NCBI GenBank assembly: GCA_031265595.1
Contig: JAISCM010000060.1
Location: 1 to 6,946 of the forward strand
DNA from: Tannerellaceae bacterium
GTDB lineage: Bacteria; Bacteroidota; Bacteroidia; Bacteroidales; Tannerellaceae
Length of the DNA: 6,946 nt
Direction: 5' to 3'
Part shown: positions 1 through 6,380 of the stretch, in pieces
Layout of the letters: each line of letters begins with the position of its first letter
Numbering within the stretch: position 1 is the first letter of the stretch
Position numbers and translations under genes: made by a program
Notes under the pieces: generated by a model
What the model was told of the DNA's origin: nothing
Seen by the model: only the letters and a program-made list of their open reading frames with translations
Database searches by the model: none

Positions 1-97
1 TACCCTTGCGGATGATACGATCATGCTTTCGGACGCTGATATGATTGATGCTTATTCGAGCGACATCAGCGATATGGACATTTCTATCATGATATGA
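1..97 (+). CDS. C-terminal end of an unidentified upstream protein (partial)
   Basis: The frame is open from the window edge (first full codon at 2) to a TGA at 95-97 and encodes about 31 residues. It is strongly acidic, with many Asp and Ser, no Lys or Arg, and ends Ile-Met-Ile. The tail contains DDTIML at 11-28, which closely matches SDTIVL in the next protein and DDTIVL in the kinase. The stop overlaps the next start as ATGA (94-97), a classic sign of translational coupling, so this protein probably works with the FHA protein. The visible part is too short to identify a family. Plausible inferences are another kinase-cassette component or an FHA-binding client; neither can be confirmed here. 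Confidence 0.72.
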   Translation, partial: TLADDTIMLSDADMIDAYSSDISDMDISIMI

Positions 98-612
98 TTT
101 CAGTTAAATGTCCACATTGTCATGTGGGACTGAAGGTAGATGAAAAGAAGCTGCCTTCCGGTATCGACTCCTTCAAATGTCCCAAATGCAAGCGTCCCAT
201 TCCCGTCTCCATGCTTTCGCAGAAAGAAGGAGAGGGGACTTCTTCGTCTGATACCATCGTATTGCATCCCGCAAAAAAAGGGATCGGCAAACTAACCGTC
301 TTGCCCGACGGCGAGACAGCCGAACAGGTATTCCCCCTTGTAGAAGGCGTCTCCATTATCGGACGAAAGTCTTCCAAACCTTCCCTCACAACGATCCGTA
401 TTGAAACTACCGACAGGTCGATGAGCCGCGAACATATACGGATAGAAGTAAAGAAAGATTCAAAAGGAAGCTATAAACATTATCTTTCCGACAATAATAG
501 TAAAAATCATACGTTATATAATAGCAATTACTTAGGAGAAGGTGAGGAGGTAATTCTAAATAACAATGAAGAGATTATCATAGGTCGCACCGTACTCCGT
601 TTTAACGAATAA
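94..612 (+). CDS. Zinc-ribbon and FHA domain protein (phosphothreonine reader)
   Basis: This 172-residue protein is probably cytoplasmic, having no signal peptide or membrane segment. Residues 6-32 hold a CxxC-x19-CxxC pair (C6, C9, C29, C32), a zinc-ribbon arrangement. Residues 41-62 are a Ser/Glu-rich linker with SDTIVL, placing a candidate phospho-Thr at T54. Residues 65-172 form an FHA domain: G90-R91, S111-R112-E113-H114 and N135-S136-K137-N138 match the conserved GR, SxxH and NxxxN-type phosphopeptide-binding loops. FHA domains bind phosphothreonine peptides, so the natural partners are the kinase and phosphatase just downstream. The start overlaps the upstream stop, and no Shine-Dalgarno is visible, as is normal in Bacteroidetes. 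A zinc ribbon plus FHA suggests an adaptor. What the zinc ribbon binds is unknown. Confidence 0.9.
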   Translation: MISVKCPHCHVGLKVDEKKLPSGIDSFKCPKCKRPIPVSMLSQKEGEGTSSSDTIVLHPAKKGIGKLTVLPDGETAEQVFPLVEGVSIIGRKSSKPSLTTIRIETTDRSMSREHIRIEVKKDSKGSYKHYLSDNNSKNHTLYNSNYLGEGEEVILNNNEEIIIGRTVLRFNE

Positions 613-625
613 ATGTGTTGCTATT

Positions 626-1432
626 ATGAACATTACAATAGGGAAGCCCTGTGCAATTAGTGAAAAAGGCGGCAGGCAAAACAATGAAGATGCTATTTAT
701 CCGCAGCCGGAAGCTGTAAAACTTACGCAGAAACTGTTTCTGGTATGCGATGGAGTAGGTGGAGCCGAAAAAGGAGAGATAGCGAGTTCCTTAGCCTGCG
801 ATTATTTCCAATGGTACTTTTTGAATATGCCGGAAGAGAATAAGCCTACCCCTGAGTTTGTGGGAAAAGCCTTGCGCTATACAGAAATAAAGTTTGATGA
901 ATATACCGCCGAACACCCCGAAGCTGCCGGAATGGCTACTACACTGACGATGCTGTACGTAGGCTGGAAGGGCATAACGTTGGCCCATGTAGGCGACAGC
1001 CGCATCTACCAGTTCCGCGAAGGCAGGATCTTATATAAAACCGAAGACCATTCATTAGTTAATTCTTTGCTACAGTCTGGGCGGATAACTCCCGAAGAAG
1101 CCCGCAGCCATCCGCAACGAAATGTGATAACACGCGCCCTTCAGGGAACCAAACACCCCTCGGAAGCCGACGTGATCTTACTGAATGACGTAGAACCCGG
1201 CGACTACTTTTTTATGTGTACCGACGGCGTGCTGGAAAACTTTACCGACGAATCCCTTGCAGCTCTCTTCAAAAACAAAGCGGCTTCGGAAGTTATTAAA
1301 GATACCCTGATGGAAACATGTAGCGAAAAAACCCGTGATAACTTCTCTTTTTATATTATTCCCATCCAAAATGTGCAAGAATCGGATAGTGTTAAGCAAA
1401 ATATTCTGTCATTCTTTTATTCTTTTATATAA
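626..1432 (+). CDS. PP2C-family Ser/Thr protein phosphatase
   Basis: This 268-residue enzyme is predicted to remove phosphate from Ser/Thr residues using two metal ions. The family motifs are in order: R17 and E21-D22, D42-G43-V44-G45-G46, the G102-M-A-T-T strand, G123-D124-S125-R126, T199-D200-G201, and R237-D238-N239. The metal-ligand aspartates D42, D200 and D238 are all present, so it should be active. E140-D141-H142-S143 and the following helix also match bacterial PP2Cs. There is no signal peptide. After the catalytic core (about residue 247) comes a short tail ending in hydrophobic residues, ILSFFYSFI, too short for a normal membrane span. It begins 13 bases after the FHA gene and precedes the kinase, the usual pairing of phosphatase with cognate kinase. 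Its likely substrates are the kinase and the proteins carrying DTI motifs; this is inferred from context. Confidence 0.93.
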   Translation: MNITIGKPCAISEKGGRQNNEDAIYPQPEAVKLTQKLFLVCDGVGGAEKGEIASSLACDYFQWYFLNMPEENKPTPEFVGKALRYTEIKFDEYTAEHPEAAGMATTLTMLYVGWKGITLAHVGDSRIYQFREGRILYKTEDHSLVNSLLQSGRITPEEARSHPQRNVITRALQGTKHPSEADVILLNDVEPGDYFFMCTDGVLENFTDESLAALFKNKAASEVIKDTLMETCSEKTRDNFSFYIIPIQNVQESDSVKQNILSFFYSFI

Positions 1433-1438
1433 ATAACG

Positions 1439-1446
1439 TATTTTTG
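1439..1446 (+). promoter_or_regulatory. Candidate Bacteroidetes -7 promoter box before the kinase gene
   Basis: The 39-base gap between the phosphatase and kinase genes, the largest in the window, contains TATTTTTG. This fits the Bacteroidetes primary sigma factor -7 consensus TAnnTTTG exactly, and it lies 25 bases before the kinase ATG at 1472. No good -33 TTTG/TTG element is visible about 19 bases upstream, where the sequence is T-rich coding DNA. It may be a weak internal promoter giving extra kinase transcription, or a chance match in AT-rich sequence. Confidence 0.35.
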
Positions 1447-1471
1447 GCGTAAAATAAAGTACGCTGCAAGA

Positions 1472-3268
1472 ATGAATTTACCTACCGGGCACTACCTTCA
1501 GAAGAGGAAATACCAGCTATTACATGTAGTTGGGCAGGGTGGCTTTGGTATTACATATAAAGGAATTTTGTATACCGAGGTGAAAGGGCCATTAGGGAAG
1601 ATAAAGACGGAAGTCCCTATCAGTATCAAAGAATACTTTTTTAAAGACTACTGTTACCGGGTAGCAGATACGTACGCCGTAGGCGTTCATTCGGAAACGG
1701 GAAGGCTGCTTTTCGATAAATTCAGGGAAAAGCTTATTAAAGAGGCAAAAATATTGTCGGATGTCCATCACCCGTATATCGTAAACGTACTCGACGTCTT
1801 TGAAGAGAATAATACGGCTTATATCGCAATGGAGTATATCGAAGGCCATTCATTGAAGGATATACTTGAAAAAGAAGGCGTCCTCCCGGAAGGAAAAGCC
1901 TTGAAGTATATACATCAGATAGGGCAGGCGCTGCAATTTGTTCATGAAAAGAATATCCTTCATTTAGATATAAAGCCCAGTAATATCCTGATCGATAAAA
2001 ACGATAATGCCCGCCTGATAGACTTTGGGGTAAGTAAAAGGTATGATGTAGAGAATAAAGAGACCAGCACAACGATGCTGACTTTGTCGAAAGGTTTTGC
2101 TTCTATCGAACAATATGATAATGAAGGGACGCAGGTCTTTTCTCCCTGCCCGGATATTTATTCACTGGGGGCTACGATGTATAACCTGCTTACAGGGAAG
2201 ATACCAACAGAATCTATATTAAGAGCCACCCGGCCGCTGAAGAACCCTTCGGAACGGAACCCGGCAATAACTCCCAAGACAGAAGAGGTGATTCTGAAAG
2301 CCATGCAGATCAATCCGGCAGACCGTTTCCAGACGATTGCCGGCATGATGGAAGCGCTGGAGATGCCTCTGCCTGACGATAGAAAGAAGGATGATACCTT
2401 CCGGGAGTTGCCTGATGAACAAGACGACGACACCATCGTGCTTTCTTTGCCGCCGAAACGAACGGACGAACCGGATGATGAGCAGACGATTGTGAATCAT
2501 AAAACACCCTTGCCGGAACGGACGGCGGTGAAGAAAAAGAAAAAAAAGGCATGGATAATAGCTTTAATTTGTATCTTTGCGCTGATAGGCTCGTCTGTTG
2601 CTTTGCTTATTGGGAATAATGGTTCGGATCCGATAGAATTACCCGCGGAAATACCGGACAATGAAAGCCCTGACCCTAATCAACCGGCAACGAATGAGCC
2701 GTCGCAAACAAATGAGATAACGACAGAACAAGTGAATAATCGTCAGGTAACTAATCAACCTACCCCTTCCGGAGAAGGAACTGTACAGCAACCGGAAGCA
2801 AATGTTCAGCAGGGAGAAAGCCCGGAAGAAGGAGGCGAAGTATCACCGGAGCTTACCCCGGAAGAAAAGGATAATCAGTATGGGCTTCTATTGACTTCGG
2901 GAAAGCAGAAGATGAACCAGGCTGATTTTGCAGGGGCGGCCGAAGACTTTAACAAGGCGAAAGAACTTAAATTAACCGAAGAAGTAGTGCGTTTAAGTAT
3001 TGCCAACGAAGAGAAAGCGGAAGAAAAACGTATTATTGACAGAAAAGCTTTATATGAAGAGAAGATGACTTTTGGAAATTTTAAAATAGTACGTAAGAAA
3101 TCAACCGGAAAATACGGGGCGATAGACGATAGAGGCGAAGAGAAAATACCGTGTAAATATATAAATGTAGATATCGCCAACGAAGGCCGTGCATTTGAAC
3201 GGGAAGATAAGTTATTTGATATATATAATACGAGTGGAGAATTAGTGAAGAGTGATGTAATGTATTAA
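1472..3268 (+). CDS. Membrane-anchored Ser/Thr protein kinase with extracytoplasmic TPR-like and WG-like segments
   Basis: This 598-residue Hanks-type kinase has its catalytic domain (about 14-298) in the cytoplasm. Visible motifs are the glycine loop G21-QGGFG-I-T-Y, lysine K53, helix-C glutamate E91, catalytic H164-L165-D166-I-K-P-S-N171, D184-F-G, and E213 in the APE position (S-I-E). The HRD arginine is Leu, making it a non-RD kinase. Residues 299-353 are an acidic juxtamembrane linker holding DDTIVL (T321) and EQTIVN (T339). Six lysines (354-359) precede one membrane helix (361-381), consistent with the N-terminus inside. Beyond it lie a Pro/Gln/Asn/Glu-rich spacer (about 382-465), a TPR-like helical pair (about 468-500) and a WG-repeat-like end (about 537-595, with G546-K-Y-G and I559-P-C-K-Y). 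The exported half probably senses an envelope signal; the ligand is unknown. Confidence 0.93.
   Translation: MNLPTGHYLQKRKYQLLHVVGQGGFGITYKGILYTEVKGPLGKIKTEVPISIKEYFFKDYCYRVADTYAVGVHSETGRLLFDKFREKLIKEAKILSDVHHPYIVNVLDVFEENNTAYIAMEYIEGHSLKDILEKEGVLPEGKALKYIHQIGQALQFVHEKNILHLDIKPSNILIDKNDNARLIDFGVSKRYDVENKETSTTMLTLSKGFASIEQYDNEGTQVFSPCPDIYSLGATMYNLLTGKIPTESILRATRPLKNPSERNPAITPKTEEVILKAMQINPADRFQTIAGMMEALEMPLPDDRKKDDTFRELPDEQDDDTIVLSLPPKRTDEPDDEQTIVNHKTPLPERTAVKKKKKKAWIIALICIFALIGSSVALLIGNNGSDPIELPAEIPDNESPDPNQPATNEPSQTNEITTEQVNNRQVTNQPTPSGEGTVQQPEANVQQGESPEEGGEVSPELTPEEKDNQYGLLLTSGKQKMNQADFAGAAEDFNKAKELKLTEEVVRLSIANEEKAEEKRIIDRKALYEEKMTFGNFKIVRKKSTGKYGAIDDRGEEKIPCKYINVDIANEGRAFEREDKLFDIYNTSGELVKSDVMY
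2426..2497 (+). other. Candidate FHA-binding phosphothreonine motifs in the kinase juxtamembrane linker
   Basis: Two motifs lie just inside the membrane: DDTIVL (codons 319-324, T321) and EQTIVN (codons 337-342, T339), each preceded by several acidic residues. The first has the pT-x-x-L form favoured by some FHA domains and matches SDTIVL in the FHA protein (247-264) and DDTIML in the upstream tail (11-28). In known kinases of this class, autophosphorylated juxtamembrane threonines can dock FHA proteins. That they do so here is inferred. Confidence 0.45.
2540..2548 (+). other. A8-G tract with in-register A AAA AAG heptamer in the kinase gene
   Basis: The lysine run before the kinase membrane helix is encoded by AAA AAA AAG, giving eight A residues followed by G. 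In the kinase reading frame this contains A|AAA|AAG (2542-2548), the same heptamer and register as the known dnaX -1 frameshift site. A -1 slip would reach TAA at 2617-2619 and give a kinase without its membrane helix. A +1 shift stops even sooner, at 2556-2558. No obvious strong stimulatory hairpin or upstream Shine-Dalgarno-like element was seen, so the site may only encode a positive-inside lysine patch. Confidence 0.3.
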
Positions 3269-3277
3269 TTGTAGTTT

Positions 3278-4198
3278 ATGAAGAAACTTTGGTTGTTGAT
3301 TTTTGCTGTAATCCCATTTTGTGTAGTAGCTCAACAGCAAACCGAATATAACAGAAAAGGCGACGAAGCCATGAAACGGCTTGATTATAGCGACGCCAGG
3401 CTTTTCTATGGAGAAGGCGTTCCTTATTGCGATATGTATAGTATTAACCAACTGACAACGATCTGGATTGCCAATGAGCAAATGCGTACGTCCATGCACA
3501 ACCAGATGAGCCGTTGCCTGAGCTGCCTGAGTGTGAAAGCCACAGAAGATGATACAACGGCTGTATCCAAACTCATCTTATATTATACGGAAGGTATCGG
3601 GACGCCCAAAAGTGAAGAGTTGGCCTCTTATTGGACGGATCGCCTGGAAGAATTACGAAATCCCGTGCCGGAAAATCCCGTACAGTATGGATATGAAAGG
3701 CCTGTTCGTACACCTATGCGGTTTTTTGGCGGTTATACTTATTCGCAACAGGCGCCGTTTGGTATAACGGTGGGCGGCGTGGCCGAACGCTTCGGCTGGT
3801 ATGCCCGTTTCAGAACAAATATGTCTTTCCTACAGCCTGCTTACGAATTTTCCGGCGAGCGGCCCAACAATGACGATATATTTATAAATAATCACAAAAA
3901 GAAAACAAATACGTATGCGGCCACAGCCGGTTTGGTGGTTAAATGTACTTCCTGGCTTTATACTTCAATTGGCGCAGGTTATGGAAAGCGAGACTTGCTT
4001 TATCAATTCACTAAAATTAATACGGACTTAGAGGAGCTTGAAACAGGGTGGTATAAAAAGACGGATTCGTCTTACAATGGCGTTTCGGCCGATTTGGATT
4101 TGATGCTGCGTTTCGGTTTCTTGTATATAAGCGCAGGATGTAATACGGTGAACTTTGAGTATGTAGATGTAAACGCAGGTATTGGCGTGTTTTTTTAA
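3278..4198 (+). CDS. Secreted TPR/Sel1-like protein with predicted outer-membrane beta-barrel
   Basis: This 306-residue protein is not one I can name. It starts with a signal peptide: K2-K3, a hydrophobic core at 4-17 and likely cleavage after VVA18. Residues 22-60 resemble a TPR helix pair (YNRKGDEAMKRLDYSDA). Residues 93-126 resemble a Sel1 repeat, with Y102-Y-T-E-G-I-G followed by helix residues and W119. From about 140 to the end, alternating aromatic/hydrophobic strands with Gly and turns (FFGGYTY, WYARFRTNM, TAGLVVK, LYTSIGAGYG, DLMLRFGFLYIS) suggest a small barrel. The final Phe-Phe fits the C-terminal aromatic signal of outer-membrane barrel proteins. It begins 9 bases after the kinase stop, suggesting co-expression. 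It may couple periplasmic TPR contacts with the kinase's own TPR/WG segment to the outer membrane; this is inferred. Confidence 0.82.
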   Translation: MKKLWLLIFAVIPFCVVAQQQTEYNRKGDEAMKRLDYSDARLFYGEGVPYCDMYSINQLTTIWIANEQMRTSMHNQMSRCLSCLSVKATEDDTTAVSKLILYYTEGIGTPKSEELASYWTDRLEELRNPVPENPVQYGYERPVRTPMRFFGGYTYSQQAPFGITVGGVAERFGWYARFRTNMSFLQPAYEFSGERPNNDDIFINNHKKKTNTYAATAGLVVKCTSWLYTSIGAGYGKRDLLYQFTKINTDLEELETGWYKKTDSSYNGVSADLDLMLRFGFLYISAGCNTVNFEYVDVNAGIGVFF

Positions 4199-4203
4199 TT
4201 AGA

Positions 4204-6375
4204 ATGAATATGAAACGTATAAATGCACTATTTTTAGCCATTGCCGGGATGTGTCTGTTTTATGGCTGCCTGAGTGACCCGGAATTACCGGATATCATTA
4301 ATGGCAGCGCACCTGTGATCCGGATCGATACAATCATGGATGTGAAGGCTAATTCCTTGAAAATCCAGGCAAGCATAACCCAGCAAGGCGGTTCGCCTGT
4401 GTCGGAAAAAGGATTTTCCTGGACAGACGGCAAAGGGGGTACGGGAAGTATGCAGGTAACCGGGAAAAAGGATGGGAGCATTATCAGGCTCGATACAATG
4501 ATCACCGGCCTGGAAAAGGAAACAACCTACACCTTTACGGCTTATGCCAGGAACGGAATAGACGAAGGGGTAAGCGATGCTAAGACAGAGCAGACAGGAA
4601 ATGGTCTGGGCCTGATACGGACATTCAAACCGGATAGTATAAGAGGAACCTCTGCCTGGGCCGGGGGAATGATCCTGGAGAAAGGTGAAGGAGAGATAAC
4701 CGAACGGGGTATTTATTTTTACAAGGACAGGGATATGACGGAGGTAGACTTCAAACGCCCGTTTCCTTTACAGGCAGACTCTTTTTTCTTTAAGTTAGAC
4801 AGCTTGACGCCCACTACTACTTACTATATAAAAGCCTACGCTACGAATGCTTTCGGCGTTTTCTCTCAAAGCAATGGCGAGACGTTCAGAACGATCAGCG
4901 GCAAACCGTCCATCACTTTATTCCAGATAACCGGCACCGGATTTGTAGATGCCACCTTTACGGCAGAGATTGGGGATGAGGGCGATTCTGCCGTCACGGT
5001 ACGCGGCGTTTGCTGGTCGGAGACTTCTACCTTTCCAACCATTCAGGATGATACAACTGTGGTCAGTTCCGGCGATAACTCTTTCTCGGGAAGTATGAAA
5101 GGGCTTAAATCCTACACCACGTATTATGCCCGCGCTTTCGCTACCAATGCTTTTGGTACGGAATACAGTGATAATGTGGCCGAATTTACAACGGAAAATA
5201 ATATGCCGGTAATAGAAACGGGAGAAGTCCAGTTTATAAAAGACGGGACTGTTATGATCAGAGGCGTTATCAGGAAGATAGGGATGGGGTCTATTGATGT
5301 ATTTGGCTTTTGTTATTCCACCAGCCCGAATCCTACCATTTCAAACAAAACAACAGTGATCCCGAATGAAGGCCAGATAGAAAGCCCATTCAGTAGTTCC
5401 ATTGTCGGACTGAGAGGGAATACTACCTATTATGTAAAAGCCTATTTACGGAATACAAGCAGTTTGATAGCATACGGCGAAGAAATCATCGTGCATACAG
5501 ACCCCATATTTATCCAGATGGCTCCTTTTACGGGAGATGTGCTTGTGGCTAATTCGAGCGCTTCGTTCTCTATAGACCCGGTAGGGTATATAGTAGGAGG
5601 CGATTTAGGGGCCAAATATACGAATGAACTGATGGCTTATAATTCGATAGACGACAGATGGGACAAGCTGGAACCCATGCCGGGAGGCGCCGATTCGGAA
5701 AGGACAGGGCAGGCAGCCGTGGCCGTGAATAGAGTAGCGTATGTGCTGGGAGGCATTAATAAAGCTAATAAACGGACGAATAGCCTGTATCGGTATTATC
5801 CTAATTATAATAGGTGGGAAAATATTACAAGCCCCTCGGGCCCGGATTCATTGCGTTCGGCCATAGGGTGCTCAATCGGGTACGATGCTTATTATATAGG
5901 AGGATGCCGCGATACGGTAATGGATGAAGTATGGAATCTGAATACATCCGGTTTGTCCTGGACGCGTATGGGCGATTTTCCCGTCAAACAATATAGCGGC
6001 ATAGCCGTTACGATAGACGATGTGGTATATGCCGGCTTAGGTTTGACGAATTTATCGGGGACAGTATCCCACAAAAGGTTATGGAAATCTACCGATAATC
6101 TGAATAGTTGGACCGAGTTGGCCCCCTTATCGGTAGGAGGAATTGCCCGGGGAGCCGTTGTGTATAATAACGCTATTTATGTGGTAGATAATGCGGCAAA
6201 CCTGTGGATGTATAATATAGAAGAAAACACTTGGTATGAAAAGTCCAGGCTTCCGGTTACTCATTTTCGGGGCGATGTACAGCATTGCATGTTTTTATTG
6301 AATGAAAAGATCTATATAGGGCTTGGAAGTTCTAAAAAGACGTTATATCAATACAATCCTGCCTGGGATAATTAG
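4204..6375 (+). CDS. Lipoprotein with four FN3-like modules and a C-terminal Kelch propeller
   Basis: This 723-residue protein has a lipoprotein signal: M3-K4-R5, a hydrophobic stretch at 8-20 and a lipobox-like LFYG before C22. The box is degenerate, as is common in Bacteroidetes. The residues after the cysteine (LSDPELPD) are acidic and may act as a surface-export signal, though they do not match a strict consensus. Four tandem FN3-like modules (36-131, 135-230, 234-330, 335-432) each end in a TTTYY.KAYATN-type strand. Residues 435-723 contain about six Kelch-like blades with GG...Y......W patterns. No T9SS-type C-terminal domain is present; the protein stops at the last blade. An in-frame ATG at 4210 is an equally good start. 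Its likely role is binding or adhesion at the envelope surface, perhaps giving input to the kinase. The ligand is unknown. Confidence 0.9.
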   Translation: MNMKRINALFLAIAGMCLFYGCLSDPELPDIINGSAPVIRIDTIMDVKANSLKIQASITQQGGSPVSEKGFSWTDGKGGTGSMQVTGKKDGSIIRLDTMITGLEKETTYTFTAYARNGIDEGVSDAKTEQTGNGLGLIRTFKPDSIRGTSAWAGGMILEKGEGEITERGIYFYKDRDMTEVDFKRPFPLQADSFFFKLDSLTPTTTYYIKAYATNAFGVFSQSNGETFRTISGKPSITLFQITGTGFVDATFTAEIGDEGDSAVTVRGVCWSETSTFPTIQDDTTVVSSGDNSFSGSMKGLKSYTTYYARAFATNAFGTEYSDNVAEFTTENNMPVIETGEVQFIKDGTVMIRGVIRKIGMGSIDVFGFCYSTSPNPTISNKTTVIPNEGQIESPFSSSIVGLRGNTTYYVKAYLRNTSSLIAYGEEIIVHTDPIFIQMAPFTGDVLVANSSASFSIDPVGYIVGGDLGAKYTNELMAYNSIDDRWDKLEPMPGGADSERTGQAAVAVNRVAYVLGGINKANKRTNSLYRYYPNYNRWENITSPSGPDSLRSAIGCSIGYDAYYIGGCRDTVMDEVWNLNTSGLSWTRMGDFPVKQYSGIAVTIDDVVYAGLGLTNLSGTVSHKRLWKSTDNLNSWTELAPLSVGGIARGAVVYNNAIYVVDNAANLWMYNIEENTWYEKSRLPVTHFRGDVQHCMFLLNEKIYIGLGSSKKTLYQYNPAWDN
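4309..5499 (+). repeat. Four tandem FN3-like protein modules within the lipoprotein gene
   Basis: The modules lie at about 4309-4596, 4606-4893, 4903-5193 and 5206-5499, each near 96-98 codons. Shared marks are a mid-module RGVCWS/RGIYFY/FGFCYS/KGFSW strand and a late GL...TTYY.KAYATN strand. Modules 3 and 4 also share a P-T-I-x(3)-T-T-V segment. The repeat is clear at protein level but too diverged in DNA to suggest recent duplication. Module 1 is the most divergent and has the shorter TYTFTAYARN ending. Confidence 0.8.
5506..6372 (+). repeat. About six Kelch-like propeller blades within the lipoprotein gene
   Basis: Blade cores can be read as GYIVGGD, AYVLGGI, AYYIGGC, VYAGLGL, IYVVDNA and IYIGLGS. 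All but the last are followed by an N/S-rich turn, a Leu/Met-x-x-Y-type strand and a conserved Trp (DDRWDKL, YNRWENI, GLSWTRM, LNSWTEL, ENTWYEK). The diglycine is intact in the first three blades and lost in the later ones. The last blade ends at YQYNPAWDN, which may be completed by the first strand (residues 435-455) to close the ring. Confidence 0.75.
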
Positions 6376-6380
6376 AAAAG

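Noticed and set aside
1737..2500. Several antisense open frames opposite the kinase catalytic region
   Set aside because: They lie wholly opposite a well-conserved kinase domain and have no recognisable motifs or gene-like spacing.
94..3268. Resemblance to the PpkA-PppA-Fha regulatory trio of type VI secretion
   Set aside because: The kinase/phosphatase/FHA combination is similar, but no type VI structural gene (sheath, tube, baseplate, ATPase) is visible, and the downstream genes encode a barrel protein and a lipoprotein. The upstream sequence would be needed to reopen this.
3545..3565. EDDTTAV in the barrel protein as another DTI-type motif
   Set aside because: It lies after a signal peptide, so it should be outside the reach of a cytoplasmic kinase, and it lacks the Ile-Val/Met-Leu pattern.
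5044..5064. DDTTVV in the third FN3-like module as an FHA-ligand motif
   Set aside because: It is in an exported lipoprotein and corresponds to a repeat-conserved segment (compare the TTVI stretch of module 4), so FN3 structure explains it.
4309..5499. Tandem repeats considered as a CRISPR-like or recently amplified DNA repeat
   Set aside because: The similarity is at protein level only, with about 290-base modules and strongly diverged DNA; there are no short identical repeats with unique spacers.
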